A stretch of DNA of 62,377 bases from Treponema sp. (GCA_016293915.1 JAEDCY010000015.1:1-62377); one strand, 5' to 3'. Counted from the stretch's first letter, positions 1 through 9,201 are shown. Program-made: numbers and translations. The notes: a model not told the origin generated them from the sequence alone.

Positions 1-3000
1 TTCATAATCAGCATTTGCAGACGGTTTTCTACGTTTGCAAAGCTTGTATCAGGGTCAAGGTCGAGAGGCAGAATTTGAACATTCGGGAACTCTTCCTTGA
101 CCTTTTTCATTATACCGCGACCACAAATGTGATTTGGCAGACAACCAAAAGGCTGCAGAATTACAAAAGACTGAACTCCGCGTAATGCGTATTCTTTGAT
201 TTCTCCAGGAATGAGCCAGCCTTCGCCGGAAAGGAAGGTGCGGTTCATAATTTCATCTGTTTCTTCAGCAAGCTTTGGTAACGGAGTTGAAGGTACATAT
301 TCCGGATGCTTTCTTGCAGATTTTTCGCAAACGTTAAGTGCAAGCTTAAAGAAAAATGCTGAAACGTGATCGATAATTTTGTTTACCTTTGTAAATCCAA
401 CATTGAGACTTTTTGATTCAAAAATGCGTGCCAGATATTCTCTATAGAAAACATTTGCCATTCTTGGAAGAATTACTTCAAGGCCGTTTTCTTCCAGATA
501 ATGTTCAATGTGGAAGTTTGAGCCCGGATGGAAGGTAACAAGATATTCACCGGTTACGAAAACGCGTGGACGAGGTTTTGATTTATCATATTTGATTTTA
601 CGGAATTCCTTGATTCCGCGTTTGTATGCTTTTAAGCCGCTGAGAATGCTTTTATCAATTCCACGAGCAATATTGTCGATGGTTTGGTCGAAAATGCGGT
701 TGGTCTCGCCTTTGTTGAGTTCGTAAGGGCGGATCTGGCGGCGCAATTCTTCCAGCATATCCATCATAGTAACTACCCAGAGAGCCCGAAGATTAAACAA
801 GGTTCCCAGACGGAAGCAAGGGTGCATTTCCTTAGAGTCGATTGGGTCTGTAGAAACAATAGGAACCTGTTCAAAACCTGCTGCATTTAAGGCGCGGCGT
901 AAAAGGGCAGAATAGTGGGTAAGACGACAGTCTCCATGGTACTTTGCCATTCCAATTGCTACTTTGTCCAAAGGATACTTTCCACTCTGTAATGCAGAAA
1001 TAGCTTCACCAATTACCATCTGTGCCGGGAAGCAGGTATCGTTATGAACATATTTTTTTCCAACCTGAATCTGAATATTTTCGCCGAGTGAAAGAGGTAC
1101 TGCTCTGAGTCCCTGTTTGCGAAGAACTCCACTAAGAAGCTTACAGAAGGCAACAGAAACATTTGGAATCAGAACAGTGCGCATATCCTTATCTTCTTTC
1201 TGGAACTTTACTGTATATGGGTCTGGCAAATCTGAGAATTGTGAAAGGCTTTTTTTCTCACGGCGTTCTTTAATTGTTTCGAGGAAGGATTTTACACGAA
1301 TGTTCAGAGAGTTAGTAGCTCCACCTTCATCAAGTTTAAGAATGAGAGGAGACTTACCGGAGGTTTCATTCATGATGCGGATAATCTCATCAGAAAGAAT
1401 TGCGTCGTGACCACAGCCAAAGCTTACAATCTGAACATATTCAAGATGTGGAGACTTTGCTGCCAGAAGTGCACCAGCGAGCATTCGTGTATGGAAATTG
1501 TTTGTAACTTCAGCACGAGTATATCGCAGATTTACATCGTTGAGCCCAGGAAGAGAATCAACTGTAAGAACCGGAATATACTGCTTTGTAAATACGCGCG
1601 AAAGATCGTGGCTTACAAGTGCATCTGTATGATAAGGACGACCAGCAAGAACTACTGCAAAGCTATTTTCTGCTTTAACCTTGTCTATGATTTTCTGTCC
1701 TTCTTCGCAGAGTTTTTTCTTAAAGCTTAAGATTGCTTTTTCACCCTGTATGAAAGCTGCTTCAACTTCGGATTTCTTGAGGCCGTAATTTTCGGTGAAA
1801 TATTTTATGATCTGAACTTTGCGGTCTGTTTCAGAATACCAGTGGAACATTGGATTATCAAAAGGAACATTCCAGCGGCGTTGCGGGTTTTCAGAATGAG
1901 AAATAATCAGCGGGTATCCCTTTACAACTGCACAAACATAATTAGAAGCTTTTGCTTTATCTGTTGCAGGCATCTCCATAACCATAGGCATGAAGATTCG
2001 GTAACTATCTTTCGGTAGTTTTTCGAATTGTTTTACAAGATCCTGAATGTGCCCGTGTGCAAGCTTTGCTGGGAAGCAGACTGTATCAGACGGAACAAAA
2101 GGTATTCCGTTTTCAAACATTTCGCGTGTACTTTTGTGAGAAAGAATTACATCGTAACCAAGAGCACGGAAGAAGGTTGACCAGAAGGGCATAGAATCCC
2201 AGTACTCAAGAGTTCGCGGCATACCTATAGTGATATTCTTTTTTTCACTTACAAGTTTATAATCCCATTTTTTAAAAAGAAGCTGCTCGCGGATAAGGAA
2301 CATATCTGGAACATAGCGGGTTTTTGATTCCGGGATAACTCCAGGTTTTGCAACTTCTGGTGTGTCGGCAAGTCCCGAAACGGCTTCTTCATCAATGTTT
2401 GCTTGATTTATATTTTCGAGTTTGCTTTCTTCGAGTTCTTCAGGTAAAAGAACTTCACCGCGGGCACAACGATTTCCTGTAATATAGGTTGTTCCGTTTG
2501 AGAATTTAATAAGGCTGCGTGAACAGCGGTTAGCACATTTAGTACATATTACATTTTCACGCTGTGTGTAAGAAAGAGATTCAATTGCGTCGAAGCCGAT
2601 GAAGTTAGATGCTGAAACAAGTTCAGCATGACTTGTTATATCAGAAGTATGACTTGTTATGTCAGCAGCATGACTTGTTATGTCAGAAGCATGACTTGTG
2701 CTGCCGTCACCCTGAACTTGTTTCAGGGTCCTCTTTTCTTTTGTCAAAATTGCTGCACCGATACAACCCATTTCTCCTGGGTAAGGGGCGCGCTGAACAT
2801 CTACACCAAGATACTGTTCGAGTGAGCGAAGAACTGCATCATTCTTAAAGGTTCCACCCTGAACAACAATTTTCTTACCAAGGGAGTCTGTATTCGAAAT
2901 GCGGACAACTTTGGTAAATACATTTTCAATAATTGAACGGCAAAGACCGGCCATAATGTCGTCCGGTCCGCAGCCGTTTTTCTGTTCTGTGATGATTGTA

Positions 3001-4529
3001 CTGTTCATAAATACAGTACAGCGGCTTCCTAAATCTGCAGGCTTTGTTGAACGGAAAGCTGCATCAGCAATTTTATCTGTAGGAATATTAAGTGACGAAG
3101 CAAAGTTCTCAAGGAAGGAACCACAACCAGAAGAGCAGGCTTCATTAAGAGTGATGTTGGTGATAATTCCGTCATCAATCCAGATGCCTTTCATATCCTG
3201 ACCACCAATGTCCAGAATAAAACTTACATCTGGAACAAAACGGCGGGCAGCAGTTGCGTGTGCTACTGTTTCAACAGTGTGATAGTCTGCGCCATAAGCC
3301 TTTGCAATCAGAAGTTCACCATAACCTGTAGTACCAAAACCTAGTACATTAAGTTTTACACCCATTGCTTCGTATTTTGCATGAAGCTCCATAAGTCCGC
3401 GGCGAACTACGTTAATAGGATCTCCGCGGTTGTTTGCATAGAAGCGGTCAAAGACTTTTTCGTCTTCTGTCATAAAGATGATTTTTGAAGTAGTACTACC
3501 TGCATCAACACCAATATATACGTTAAGTGTGTCGCCAGACTTCACGTCTATTTTTGTAAGCTCAGGAGTTTTATGTTCTTCTCGCCATACGCGGCATTCT
3601 TCTTCAGATTCAAAGTATGTTTTTTTGATTTTTGAGCCAGTATGCTCAACGCAAACCATACCGCCATCCAGAGCATGCACTGCATCTTCAATAAGAATTC
3701 CATCAGATTCATCTGCAAGAGGAAAGAGTTCATCAAGCGCAATTGCAGCACCACGGGCAACAATTGTTTCCGGATGATCCGGGCGGATAATATCTTCATC
3801 TTTTAGATTAAGTCTTTCAGCAAATGCTTTTACAAGAGTGTGATCATAAGTAAGAGGACCGCCTTCAAAAATGATAGGAGGCGTAAGTTCCAGTCCCTGT
3901 GCAAGACCACCGACAGTTTGTTTTACAATTGCATGGAAAGCAGAAAGAGCAATATCTTCGCGGGCAACACCCTGATTCAACATAGATTGAATATCAGTTT
4001 TTGCAAATACACCACAGCGGCCTGAAATAGAATGAACCTCATGACCAGCTGCAGCAAGTCCTTCAAACTCTTCGGTTGGAACTTTAAGGAGGGAAGCAAT
4101 TTCATCGATAAATGCACCGGTTCCTCCGGCACAGCTTCCGTTCATGCGCATATCCGAAGTTACAAGGCGACCATTGTCGTTATAAAAGAAAATTATTTTA
4201 GCATCCTGACCACCAAGCTCAATTGCAGTTCGGGAATCTGGATAAAGGGCACGTACAGCAGAAGAGTTTGCTACAACTTCCTGAATGTAGTGGGCACCAA
4301 TTTTATCAGCAATAGGTTTTCCACCAGAACCGCAGACAGCTATTCTAAAGCGAGTTCCTGGAAATTTTCCAGAAACATCGCTTAAAAGTTTTTGAGCAGT
4401 ATTCCATTGTTCTGCATGATGTCTTTCATAATGGTTGTATAGGATTTCGTTTTTTTCAGTATCAAGGATTAAAATTTTTACAGTTGTGGAACCAACATCG
4501 ATTCCCATGCGAAAAAGTTTATTACTCAA
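1..4529 (-). CDS. BcrAD/BadFG-type acyl-CoA dehydratase activase, giant multidomain (3' end outside window)
   Basis: The gene runs off the left edge, so the C-terminus is missing; about 1509 residues are visible. Two tandem ASKHA ATPase domains of the BcrAD/BadFG type are seen: the first begins MGIDVGSTTVKILI, the second has YIGVDAGSTTSKIIF near residues 330-345. A Cys cluster CTKCANRCSRS follows, then a DUF2229-like region (ITIGMPRTLEYWDSMPFW) and an HgdD-like region with GRPYHTDALVSHD. Small members of this family are ATP-driven electron donors to 2-hydroxyacyl-CoA dehydratases; the substrate of the giant forms is not known. A TTG at 4529 is chosen because GGAG lies 6 nt upstream; in-frame ATGs at 4541 and 4508 are alternatives. 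A repeat-derived insert occupies residues of about 600-641. It is divergent from the gene at 4611. Confidence 0.88.
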   Translation of the reverse strand, partial: MSNKLFRMGIDVGSTTVKILILDTEKNEILYNHYERHHAEQWNTAQKLLSDVSGKFPGTRFRIAVCGSGGKPIADKIGAHYIQEVVANSSAVRALYPDSRTAIELGGQDAKIIFFYNDNGRLVTSDMRMNGSCAGGTGAFIDEIASLLKVPTEEFEGLAAAGHEVHSISGRCGVFAKTDIQSMLNQGVAREDIALSAFHAIVKQTVGGLAQGLELTPPIIFEGGPLTYDHTLVKAFAERLNLKDEDIIRPDHPETIVARGAAIALDELFPLADESDGILIEDAVHALDGGMVCVEHTGSKIKKTYFESEEECRVWREEHKTPELTKIDVKSGDTLNVYIGVDAGSTTSKIIFMTEDEKVFDRFYANNRGDPINVVRRGLMELHAKYEAMGVKLNVLGFGTTGYGELLIAKAYGADYHTVETVAHATAARRFVPDVSFILDIGGQDMKGIWIDDGIITNITLNEACSSGCGSFLENFASSLNIPTDKIADAAFRSTKPADLGSRCTVFMNSTIITEQKNGCGPDDIMAGLCRSIIENVFTKVVRISNTDSLGKKIVVQGGTFKNDAVLRSLEQYLGVDVQRAPYPGEMGCIGAAILTKEKRTLKQVQGDGSTSHASDITSHAADITSHTSDITSHAELVSASNFIGFDAIESLSYTQRENVICTKCANRCSRSLIKFSNGTTYITGNRCARGEVLLPEELEESKLENINQANIDEEAVSGLADTPEVAKPGVIPESKTRYVPDMFLIREQLLFKKWDYKLVSEKKNITIGMPRTLEYWDSMPFWSTFFRALGYDVILSHKSTREMFENGIPFVPSDTVCFPAKLAHGHIQDLVKQFEKLPKDSYRIFMPMVMEMPATDKAKASNYVCAVVKGYPLIISHSENPQRRWNVPFDNPMFHWYSETDRKVQIIKYFTENYGLKKSEVEAAFIQGEKAILSFKKKLCEEGQKIIDKVKAENSFAVVLAGRPYHTDALVSHDLSRVFTKQYIPVLTVDSLPGLNDVNLRYTRAEVTNNFHTRMLAGALLAAKSPHLEYVQIVSFGCGHDAILSDEIIRIMNETSGKSPLILKLDEGGATNSLNIRVKSFLETIKERREKKSLSQFSDLPDPYTVKFQKEDKDMRTVLIPNVSVAFCKLLSGVLRKQGLRAVPLSLGENIQIQVGKKYVHNDTCFPAQMVIGEAISALQSGKYPLDKVAIGMAKYHGDCRLTHYSALLRRALNAAGFEQVPIVSTDPIDSKEMHPCFRLGTLFNLRALWVVTMMDMLEELRRQIRPYELNKGETNRIFDQTIDNIARGIDKSILSGLKAYKRGIKEFRKIKYDKSKPRPRVFVTGEYLVTFHPGSNFHIEHYLEENGLEVILPRMANVFYREYLARIFESKSLNVGFTKVNKIIDHVSAFFFKLALNVCEKSARKHPEYVPSTPLPKLAEETDEIMNRTFLSGEGWLIPGEIKEYALRGVQSFVILQPFGCLPNHICGRGIMKKVKEEFPNVQILPLDLDPDTSFANVENRLQMLIM
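2608..2730. repeat. Composite palindromic repeat inserted in frame in the activase gene
   Basis: Two inverted copies of one dispersed palindrome (core CTGAAACAAGTTCAG) lie at 2608-2632 and 2706-2730. Between them are three 21-bp tandem units (2625-2645, 2646-2666, 2667-2687) and a partial fourth. Both 25-bp copies and the 21-bp units keep the host frame. On the minus strand they encode a low-complexity segment with repeated DITSHA-type heptads ending HAELVSAS. The same palindrome occurs elsewhere in the window at 13422, 24893, 26158 and 59366. Confidence 0.9.
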
Positions 4530-4530
4530 T

Positions 4531-4556
4531 ATAATACTCCATAATAAGTGTATTAT
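4531..4556. promoter_or_regulatory. Inverted repeat in the divergent activase / TIGR02757 promoter region
   Basis: ATAATAC (4531-4537) and GTATTAT (4550-4556) form a 7-bp inverted repeat with a 12-bp spacer directly upstream of the activase TTG start. The position suggests an operator or an overlapping promoter. A plus-strand TATAAT stands about 10 bp before the ATG at 4611. No binding protein can be assigned. Confidence 0.35.
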
Positions 4557-4610
4557 TTCTATTATATTGATTTGCAGTTGTAAAATCTATTATGTATAAT
4601 AGAAAAGAAA

Positions 4611-5441
4611 ATGAATGAAGCACTTAAAGTAAAATTACGTAGTCTCGCAGATCGTTATGAAGTTTCGTCTTTTTGTGATGAAGACCCTTCGCAGTTTTTG
4701 CGCTGGTACCAGCCGGTTGCCGGACGGGGAACTGTTGCAGATGTAGAGGTTGCTTCGTTTATTGCGGCCATGCTGGCTTTTGGAAACAGAAAGCAGTTTA
4801 TTCCAAAAATACGGCAGATACTGGAAACTTCCGACCGTTCGTTAGGCAGTGTGACAGAGTGGTTGAAGGCGGGGGCTTACAAGAAAGACTTCCTGAGTGG
4901 ACCTGCCAAGTTTTATAGATTTTATTCTTACGATGATATGCAGATTTTTTTTGGAGAACTTGCTGACATCTTAAAAAAGGCCGGCTCTCTTGGAGAATTC
5001 TTCAGAACAAAAATGGAAGAGGGGGGCGATACGGGGGGCTCCCCCGTTAGAGAGGGTAGCGAAAGACCGCGGAGCGGGCTGAAGCGAGGGGGAGACTTTC
5101 CCCTCCTTCATGAAATTATATCTCAAGCCTTTCCAAAATCAGCCATAGTTCCAAAGGGGCGTACTTCTGCCAACAAAAGAATACACATGTTTTTGCGCTG
5201 GATGGTAAGACGCAATTCTCCGGTGGACCTGGGCTTCTGGGATTGGGCAGACCCGGCGTCGCTTCTGATTCCGCTTGATGTTCACGTAATGCAGGAGGCA
5301 GCGAAACTTGGGCTCATACCAGAGGGTGCCACAGCCAGTCGTAAAACAGCTGGATTACTTACATCCGCATTAGCCGAAGTTTTCCCAGGTGACCCCTGCC
5401 GCGGCGACTTCGCTCTCTTCGGCCTGGGTGTAGATAAATAA
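4611..5441 (+). CDS. TIGR02757 family protein (DUF2400), with repeat-derived insert
   Basis: The protein has 276 residues and resembles the TIGR02757/DUF2400 family, whose function is not established. Family-like segments are FLRWYQPVAGRGTVADVEVASFIAAMLAFGNRKQF near the N-terminus and KRIHMFLRWMVRRNSPVDLGFW with LIPLDVHVMQEAAKLGL toward the C-terminus. Residues of about 137-166 (GDTGGSPVREGSERPRSG and following) are not family sequence: they are the translation of a dispersed repeat found between genes elsewhere in this window. TATAAT about 10 bp before the ATG suggests a very short 5' leader. Confidence 0.82.
   Translation: MNEALKVKLRSLADRYEVSSFCDEDPSQFLRWYQPVAGRGTVADVEVASFIAAMLAFGNRKQFIPKIRQILETSDRSLGSVTEWLKAGAYKKDFLSGPAKFYRFYSYDDMQIFFGELADILKKAGSLGEFFRTKMEEGGDTGGSPVREGSERPRSGLKRGGDFPLLHEIISQAFPKSAIVPKGRTSANKRIHMFLRWMVRRNSPVDLGFWDWADPASLLIPLDVHVMQEAAKLGLIPEGATASRKTAGLLTSALAEVFPGDPCRGDFALFGLGVDK
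5019..5106. repeat. Dispersed GC-rich repeat, in-frame copy inside a CDS
   Basis: This stretch (motif GAGAGGGTAGCGAAAGA, then GCGGGCTGAAGCGAGGG) closely matches 15280-15370 and, in inverted form, the repeats at 7813 and 28089. Here it sits inside the TIGR02757-family gene without breaking the frame. It is clearly more GC-rich than the host gene. Confidence 0.88.
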
Positions 5442-5534
5442 AATATCTTATATAAAACTTTTGAAAATATGATATAATTTAATAAAACGATTAACTATTA
5501 AATCAAGAATATATAAGAAATACAGGAGATCTCA

Positions 5535-6323
5535 ATGGCAGACTTAACAATCAGATTTTATTCCGACGTCCTCAAGCGCGATGTTTCATTTTTGATGCAG
5601 ATTCCAAACGATATCAGACGTGACTATCCCCGCAATGACCTTAAGCGTGATGGCAAACCGATGAAGACTTTATTTTTGCTTCACGGCTACAGCGGAGCAG
5701 CCTTCAACTGGGTTCCGGGCAATCTCGCGGAACAATATAATTTTGCAGTTGTAATTCCAAACGGCGAAAATTCTTTTTGGATTGACGGTCCGGCTACCGG
5801 TCGTCAGTTTGCAACTTTCCTGGGAGTTGAACTTCTGGAATATGTTCGCAATACCTTCCACCTTGCAATGACTGCCGAGGATACTTACCTCATGGGCTTT
5901 TCAATGGGAGGCTTTGGAGCTATTCATACGGGCTTTGCCTTTCCGGAAAAGTTTGGAAAAGTAATTGCACTTTCTTCAGCCCTAATTCACAATGAAGTTA
6001 AGCACATGAAAGAAGGCGACAGCAATCCAATTGCAAATTATGATTATTACAGAATGTGCTTTGGCAACCTTGCAAAACTTCCGAAAAGCGACAACAATCC
6101 TGAATATCTTTTGAAAAAGCAACTGGCCGCCGGCAAAAAGATTCCGCAAATCTGGATGGCCTGTGGAACAGAAGATTTCCTGCTTAAACCAAACCGAGCC
6201 TTCCACAAGTTCCTGCAAGACCAGGGAGTAGCCCACACTTATGAAGAAGGTCCCGGCATTCACGACATGAACTTCTGGCAGGAATGGGCCGGCAAGTTTA
6301 TTCCGCTGGCATTTGCTGATTAG
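5535..6323 (+). CDS. Alpha/beta-hydrolase esterase (EstA / esterase D-like)
   Basis: A 262-residue alpha/beta hydrolase without a signal peptide, so probably cytoplasmic. Visible elements are the oxyanion strand LFLLHGYSGAAFNW, the nucleophile elbow GFSMGGFGA near residue 121, the acid Asp in ACGTEDFLL near residue 217, and the catalytic His in GIHDMNFW near residue 237. This set is typical of the tributyrin esterase / S-formylglutathione hydrolase group; the substrate is unknown. A GGAGA ribosome site precedes the ATG. It is likely monocistronic, since the next gene has its own promoter. Confidence 0.86.
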   Translation: MADLTIRFYSDVLKRDVSFLMQIPNDIRRDYPRNDLKRDGKPMKTLFLLHGYSGAAFNWVPGNLAEQYNFAVVIPNGENSFWIDGPATGRQFATFLGVELLEYVRNTFHLAMTAEDTYLMGFSMGGFGAIHTGFAFPEKFGKVIALSSALIHNEVKHMKEGDSNPIANYDYYRMCFGNLAKLPKSDNNPEYLLKKQLAAGKKIPQIWMACGTEDFLLKPNRAFHKFLQDQGVAHTYEEGPGIHDMNFWQEWAGKFIPLAFAD

Positions 6324-6334
6324 CCTACCGTAGA

Positions 6335-6372
6335 CTCGTAATTCATGTTATAATCGAAACATGAATTACGAG
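6335..6372. promoter_or_regulatory. hsdM1 leaderless promoter inside a 15-bp perfect inverted repeat
   Basis: CTCGTAATTCATGTT (6335-6349) and AACATGAATTACGAG (6358-6372) are perfect reverse complements with an 8-bp spacer. An extended -10 box TGTTATAAT (TATAAT at 6349-6354) lies at the centre, and the hsdM ATG (6361) is within the right arm. Only 6 bp separate TATAAT from ATG, so transcription should start at or next to the start codon. A DNA-binding autoregulator or RM control protein could block it here; no such gene is identified. Confidence 0.6.
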
Positions 6373-7812
6373 CAGATATTTAAAAACATAGATGACATAT
6401 TGTGGAAAGAAGCCGGATGTTCAAACGAACTTGATTACGTAGAACAGACCAGCTGGATTCTCTTCTTAAAATACCTAGACGACCTTGAGATAGAACGCAG
6501 CGACGAAATGGCCCTTCAGGGAAAAGACTATAACTACATTATCAAAAAAGAATTCCGCTGGAACACCTGGGCATGTCCAAAAACTCCAAAAGGCGAAATA
6601 GACCACAAAGCCGCAATGACAGGCGACGACCTTTCAGACTTTGTAAACCTCAAGCTTTTTCCATATCTCAAAAACTTTAAGGCAACGGCAGCAACACCGG
6701 ACACCCTCGAATATAAAATTGGCGAAATCTTTAGTGAGCTCAAAAACAAAATAGTTTCCGGTTACAACATGCGCGAAATCTTAAATTACGCCGATGGACT
6801 TCATTTTCAGAGCAGCTCAGACAAGCACGAAATGAGCCATCTTTACGAAAGCAAAATCCACAAGATGGGAAACGCCGGCCGCAACGGGGGAGAGTATTAC
6901 ACACCGCGTCCGCTCATCCGCACAATCGTTCGCGTAGTCGAGCCAAAAATCGGAGACACAATTTACGACGGAGCCTGCGGAAGTGCCGGCTTTCTTTGCG
7001 AAGCCTTCAACTACTTAAACGAAAAAGCAAAAACCGTAGAACAGAAACAGATTCTTCAAAAGCAGACCTTCTACGGCAAAGAAAAGAAAGGCCTTGCATA
7101 CATCATCGGAATCATGAACATGATTTTCCACGGAGTAGAAGCGCCTAACATCATGCACACAAACACCCTTGCCGAAGACTTGAGTACAATTCAGCAGCGC
7201 GATCGCAAAGATGTCATACTTGCAAATCCACCTTTTGGCGGAAAGGAACGCGCAGAAATTCAGCAGAACTTTCCCATTAAAACCGGCGAAACAGCCTATC
7301 TTTTTATGGAGCACTTTATCAAAATGCTCAAGGCAGGCGGCCGCGCAGGTGTGGTAATCAAAAACACATTCCTCAGCAATACAGATAACGCAAGCATAGC
7401 CCTTCGCCGCGAGCTTCTGGAAAGCTGCAACCTTCATTCAATCCTCGACTGCCCGAGCGGAGTCTTTACCGGTGCGGGTGTAAAAACCGTAGTCCTCTTT
7501 TTCGAAAAAGGAAAGCCCACAGAAAAAATCTGGTACTATCAGCTCAACCTGGACCGCAACCTTGGCAAAACAAATCCCCTCAACGAAGATGACCTTGCCG
7601 ATTTTGTTGCCTTGCAGAAAACAAAAGCCGCAAGCCCGAACAGCTGGACCCTTGATGTAACAGAAATGCTTAAGGATGAAAAAAGCCCCCTTGATTTAAG
7701 TGTAAAGAATCCAAACAAAAAGGAAGAAAAAGTCCTTCGTGAACCGGCCGAGATTATCAAAGAAATGCGCGAGCTGAACAAAGAGGCCGAGGATCTTTTG
7801 AAAGGTATGTAA
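6361..7812 (+). CDS. hsdM: Type I restriction-modification system, DNA methyltransferase subunit M
   Basis: The 483-residue protein is an N6-adenine DNA methyltransferase of the HsdM family. An N-terminal helical HsdM_N domain (YVEQTSWILFLKYLDDLE) is followed by the GGEYYTPRPLIRTIV segment, the SAM site YDGACGSAGFL near residue 202 and the catalytic motif LANPPFGG near residue 289. Length and motif order are normal. It is the first gene of an hsdM-hsdS-ATPase-TOPRIM-fic-hsdR locus and seems to be read from a leaderless promoter. With HsdS it should methylate the recognition site and protect the host from HsdR. Confidence 0.94.
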   Translation: MNYEQIFKNIDDILWKEAGCSNELDYVEQTSWILFLKYLDDLEIERSDEMALQGKDYNYIIKKEFRWNTWACPKTPKGEIDHKAAMTGDDLSDFVNLKLFPYLKNFKATAATPDTLEYKIGEIFSELKNKIVSGYNMREILNYADGLHFQSSSDKHEMSHLYESKIHKMGNAGRNGGEYYTPRPLIRTIVRVVEPKIGDTIYDGACGSAGFLCEAFNYLNEKAKTVEQKQILQKQTFYGKEKKGLAYIIGIMNMIFHGVEAPNIMHTNTLAEDLSTIQQRDRKDVILANPPFGGKERAEIQQNFPIKTGETAYLFMEHFIKMLKAGGRAGVVIKNTFLSNTDNASIALRRELLESCNLHSILDCPSGVFTGAGVKTVVLFFEKGKPTEKIWYYQLNLDRNLGKTNPLNEDDLADFVALQKTKAASPNSWTLDVTEMLKDEKSPLDLSVKNPNKKEEKVLREPAEIIKEMRELNKEAEDLLKGM

Positions 7813-7950
7813 GGAGGGGAAAGCCTTCCCCTCGCTACAGCCCGCTGCGCGGTCTTCCGCTACCCCTTCTCCTAGGGGCACAGCCCCTAAGACCCGGTAG
7901 CTCGCAGGCGGGTAGGAATTGCCACACGGATTCGGAATTGCTAACGCAAT
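7813..7950. repeat. Two adjoining dispersed repeats between hsdM1 and hsdS1
   Basis: 7813-7880 is an inverted copy of the GC-rich family seen at 5019 and 15280. 7896-7934 (GGTAGCTCGCAGGCGGGTAG onward) matches 59301-59336 in the second RM locus. A short palindrome GGAATTGCTAACGCAATTCC closes the block. The insert separates two genes that normally overlap or nearly touch. Confidence 0.8.
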
Positions 7951-7971
7951 TCCATTTTTGGAGAATTGAAA

Positions 7972-9096
7972 GTGAAAAAAGATTGGGAAATAAAGAAACT
8001 AAAGGATATCTGTGAAAAAGGCTCTTCAAATGTAAATATGAAAGACCTTTCGAATTTGGGAGGCAACTATCCTATTTATGGCGCCAGTGGTTTTATTCAA
8101 AATGTAAATTTTTATCATCAGGAAAAAGAATATATTGGTATCATAAAAGATGGTTCAGGAATTGGTCGAACAATGTTACTTCCTGCAAAATCTTCAGTAA
8201 TAGGAACTCTTCAATATATCTTACCCAAAGAAGGCAATTCTATACACTTTATTAACTATGCACTACAAAGCCTTGATTTATCCAAGTACAAGCAAGGTGC
8301 TGCAATTCCACATATTTATTTTCGTGATTATGGAGAAACTGAACTTGTTGTTCCACCCCTCGAAGAACAAAAGCGCATAGTCAAAATCCTGGATGAAAAA
8401 TTTGCACAGCTGGAAACAATAAAAACAAACGCCCAAACCAACCTGCAAAACGCAAAAGATTTGTTCCAGTCCCAGCTGGCAAAAGCCTTTAGCAACACAA
8501 CTTGGGAAAAGAAAAGATTACAAGACTGTACTTCAATTATTGGTGATGGTTTACATGGTACTCCAAAGTATGATGAAAATGGAAATTATTATTTCATAAA
8601 TGGCAGTAATCTTACAATTACTGATATTGTATTTACACCTGAGACAAAACGCGTAAATGAAACCGAATATCAGAAATATAAAGTTGAATTAAATGAAAAT
8701 ACTGTATTTCTTTCAATAAATGGTAGTACATTAGGAAAGCGAACTGCTTTTTATAACAATGAACCAGTAATTCTTGGTAAAAGTGCATGTTATATAAATG
8801 TAAAAAGCAACACTCTAAATAAGTATTTTTTGCGACATTTTTTTAGTTCAGATATTTTCCAGGAATATGCATGGAAAGAAAAGACAGGGGCTGCAATTCC
8901 AAATCTAGGGTTAAAAGCAATGAGGGATTTAAAAATCCCTCTTCCCCCTCTCTCCGAGCAAAAACGCATCGTAAAAGAACTCGACACCCTCAGTGAAAAA
9001 GTCCGCCAGCTGCAGGAAATTTATACAAAACAAATAGCAGACTGCGATGAGTTAAAGCAGTCCCTCTTACAAAAAGCCTTCACAGGGGAATTGTAA
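7972..9096 (+). CDS. hsdS: Type I restriction-modification system, specificity subunit S
   Basis: The protein has two target-recognition domains, each followed by a conserved helical spacer: PPLEEQKRIVKILDEKFAQL near residues 124-145 and PPLSEQKRIVKELDTLSEKV near residues 324-345. The architecture is the canonical two-half HsdS; each half reads one part of a bipartite target. GTG at 7972 is chosen because GGAG lies 8 nt upstream; a TTG at 7966 is too close to it. The conserved spacers are C-rich while the recognition domains are strongly AT-rich, which suggests that the recognition domains were exchanged by recombination. Confidence 0.92.
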   Translation: MKKDWEIKKLKDICEKGSSNVNMKDLSNLGGNYPIYGASGFIQNVNFYHQEKEYIGIIKDGSGIGRTMLLPAKSSVIGTLQYILPKEGNSIHFINYALQSLDLSKYKQGAAIPHIYFRDYGETELVVPPLEEQKRIVKILDEKFAQLETIKTNAQTNLQNAKDLFQSQLAKAFSNTTWEKKRLQDCTSIIGDGLHGTPKYDENGNYYFINGSNLTITDIVFTPETKRVNETEYQKYKVELNENTVFLSINGSTLGKRTAFYNNEPVILGKSACYINVKSNTLNKYFLRHFFSSDIFQEYAWKEKTGAAIPNLGLKAMRDLKIPLPPLSEQKRIVKELDTLSEKVRQLQEIYTKQIADCDELKQSLLQKAFTGEL

Positions 9097-9140
9097 TAGA
9101 AAGATAAAATTTGTTATAATCTCCGTAATTTTTTTACGGA
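9091..9140 (+). promoter_or_regulatory. Internal promoter and palindrome upstream of the ATPase/TOPRIM pair
   Basis: TTGTAA (9091-9096, over the hsdS stop), 18 bp, then TGTTATAAT with TATAAT at 9115-9120 form a good sigma-70 promoter. A palindrome TCCGTAA-N5-TTACGGA (9122-9140) covers the predicted start of transcription and may be an operator or a 5' hairpin. A further TATAAT lies closer to the gene, near 9178. Confidence 0.5.
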
Positions 9141-9201
9141 AAGACTGTTTATATTTATATATTATACCGATAATTTAGTATAATTTAAGTAGAGGTGTAT
9201 T

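Noticed and set aside
1117..4385. Plus-strand open frames under the activase gene
   Set aside because: They are frame shadows of the long minus-strand gene, with no ribosome sites and no protein-like motifs.
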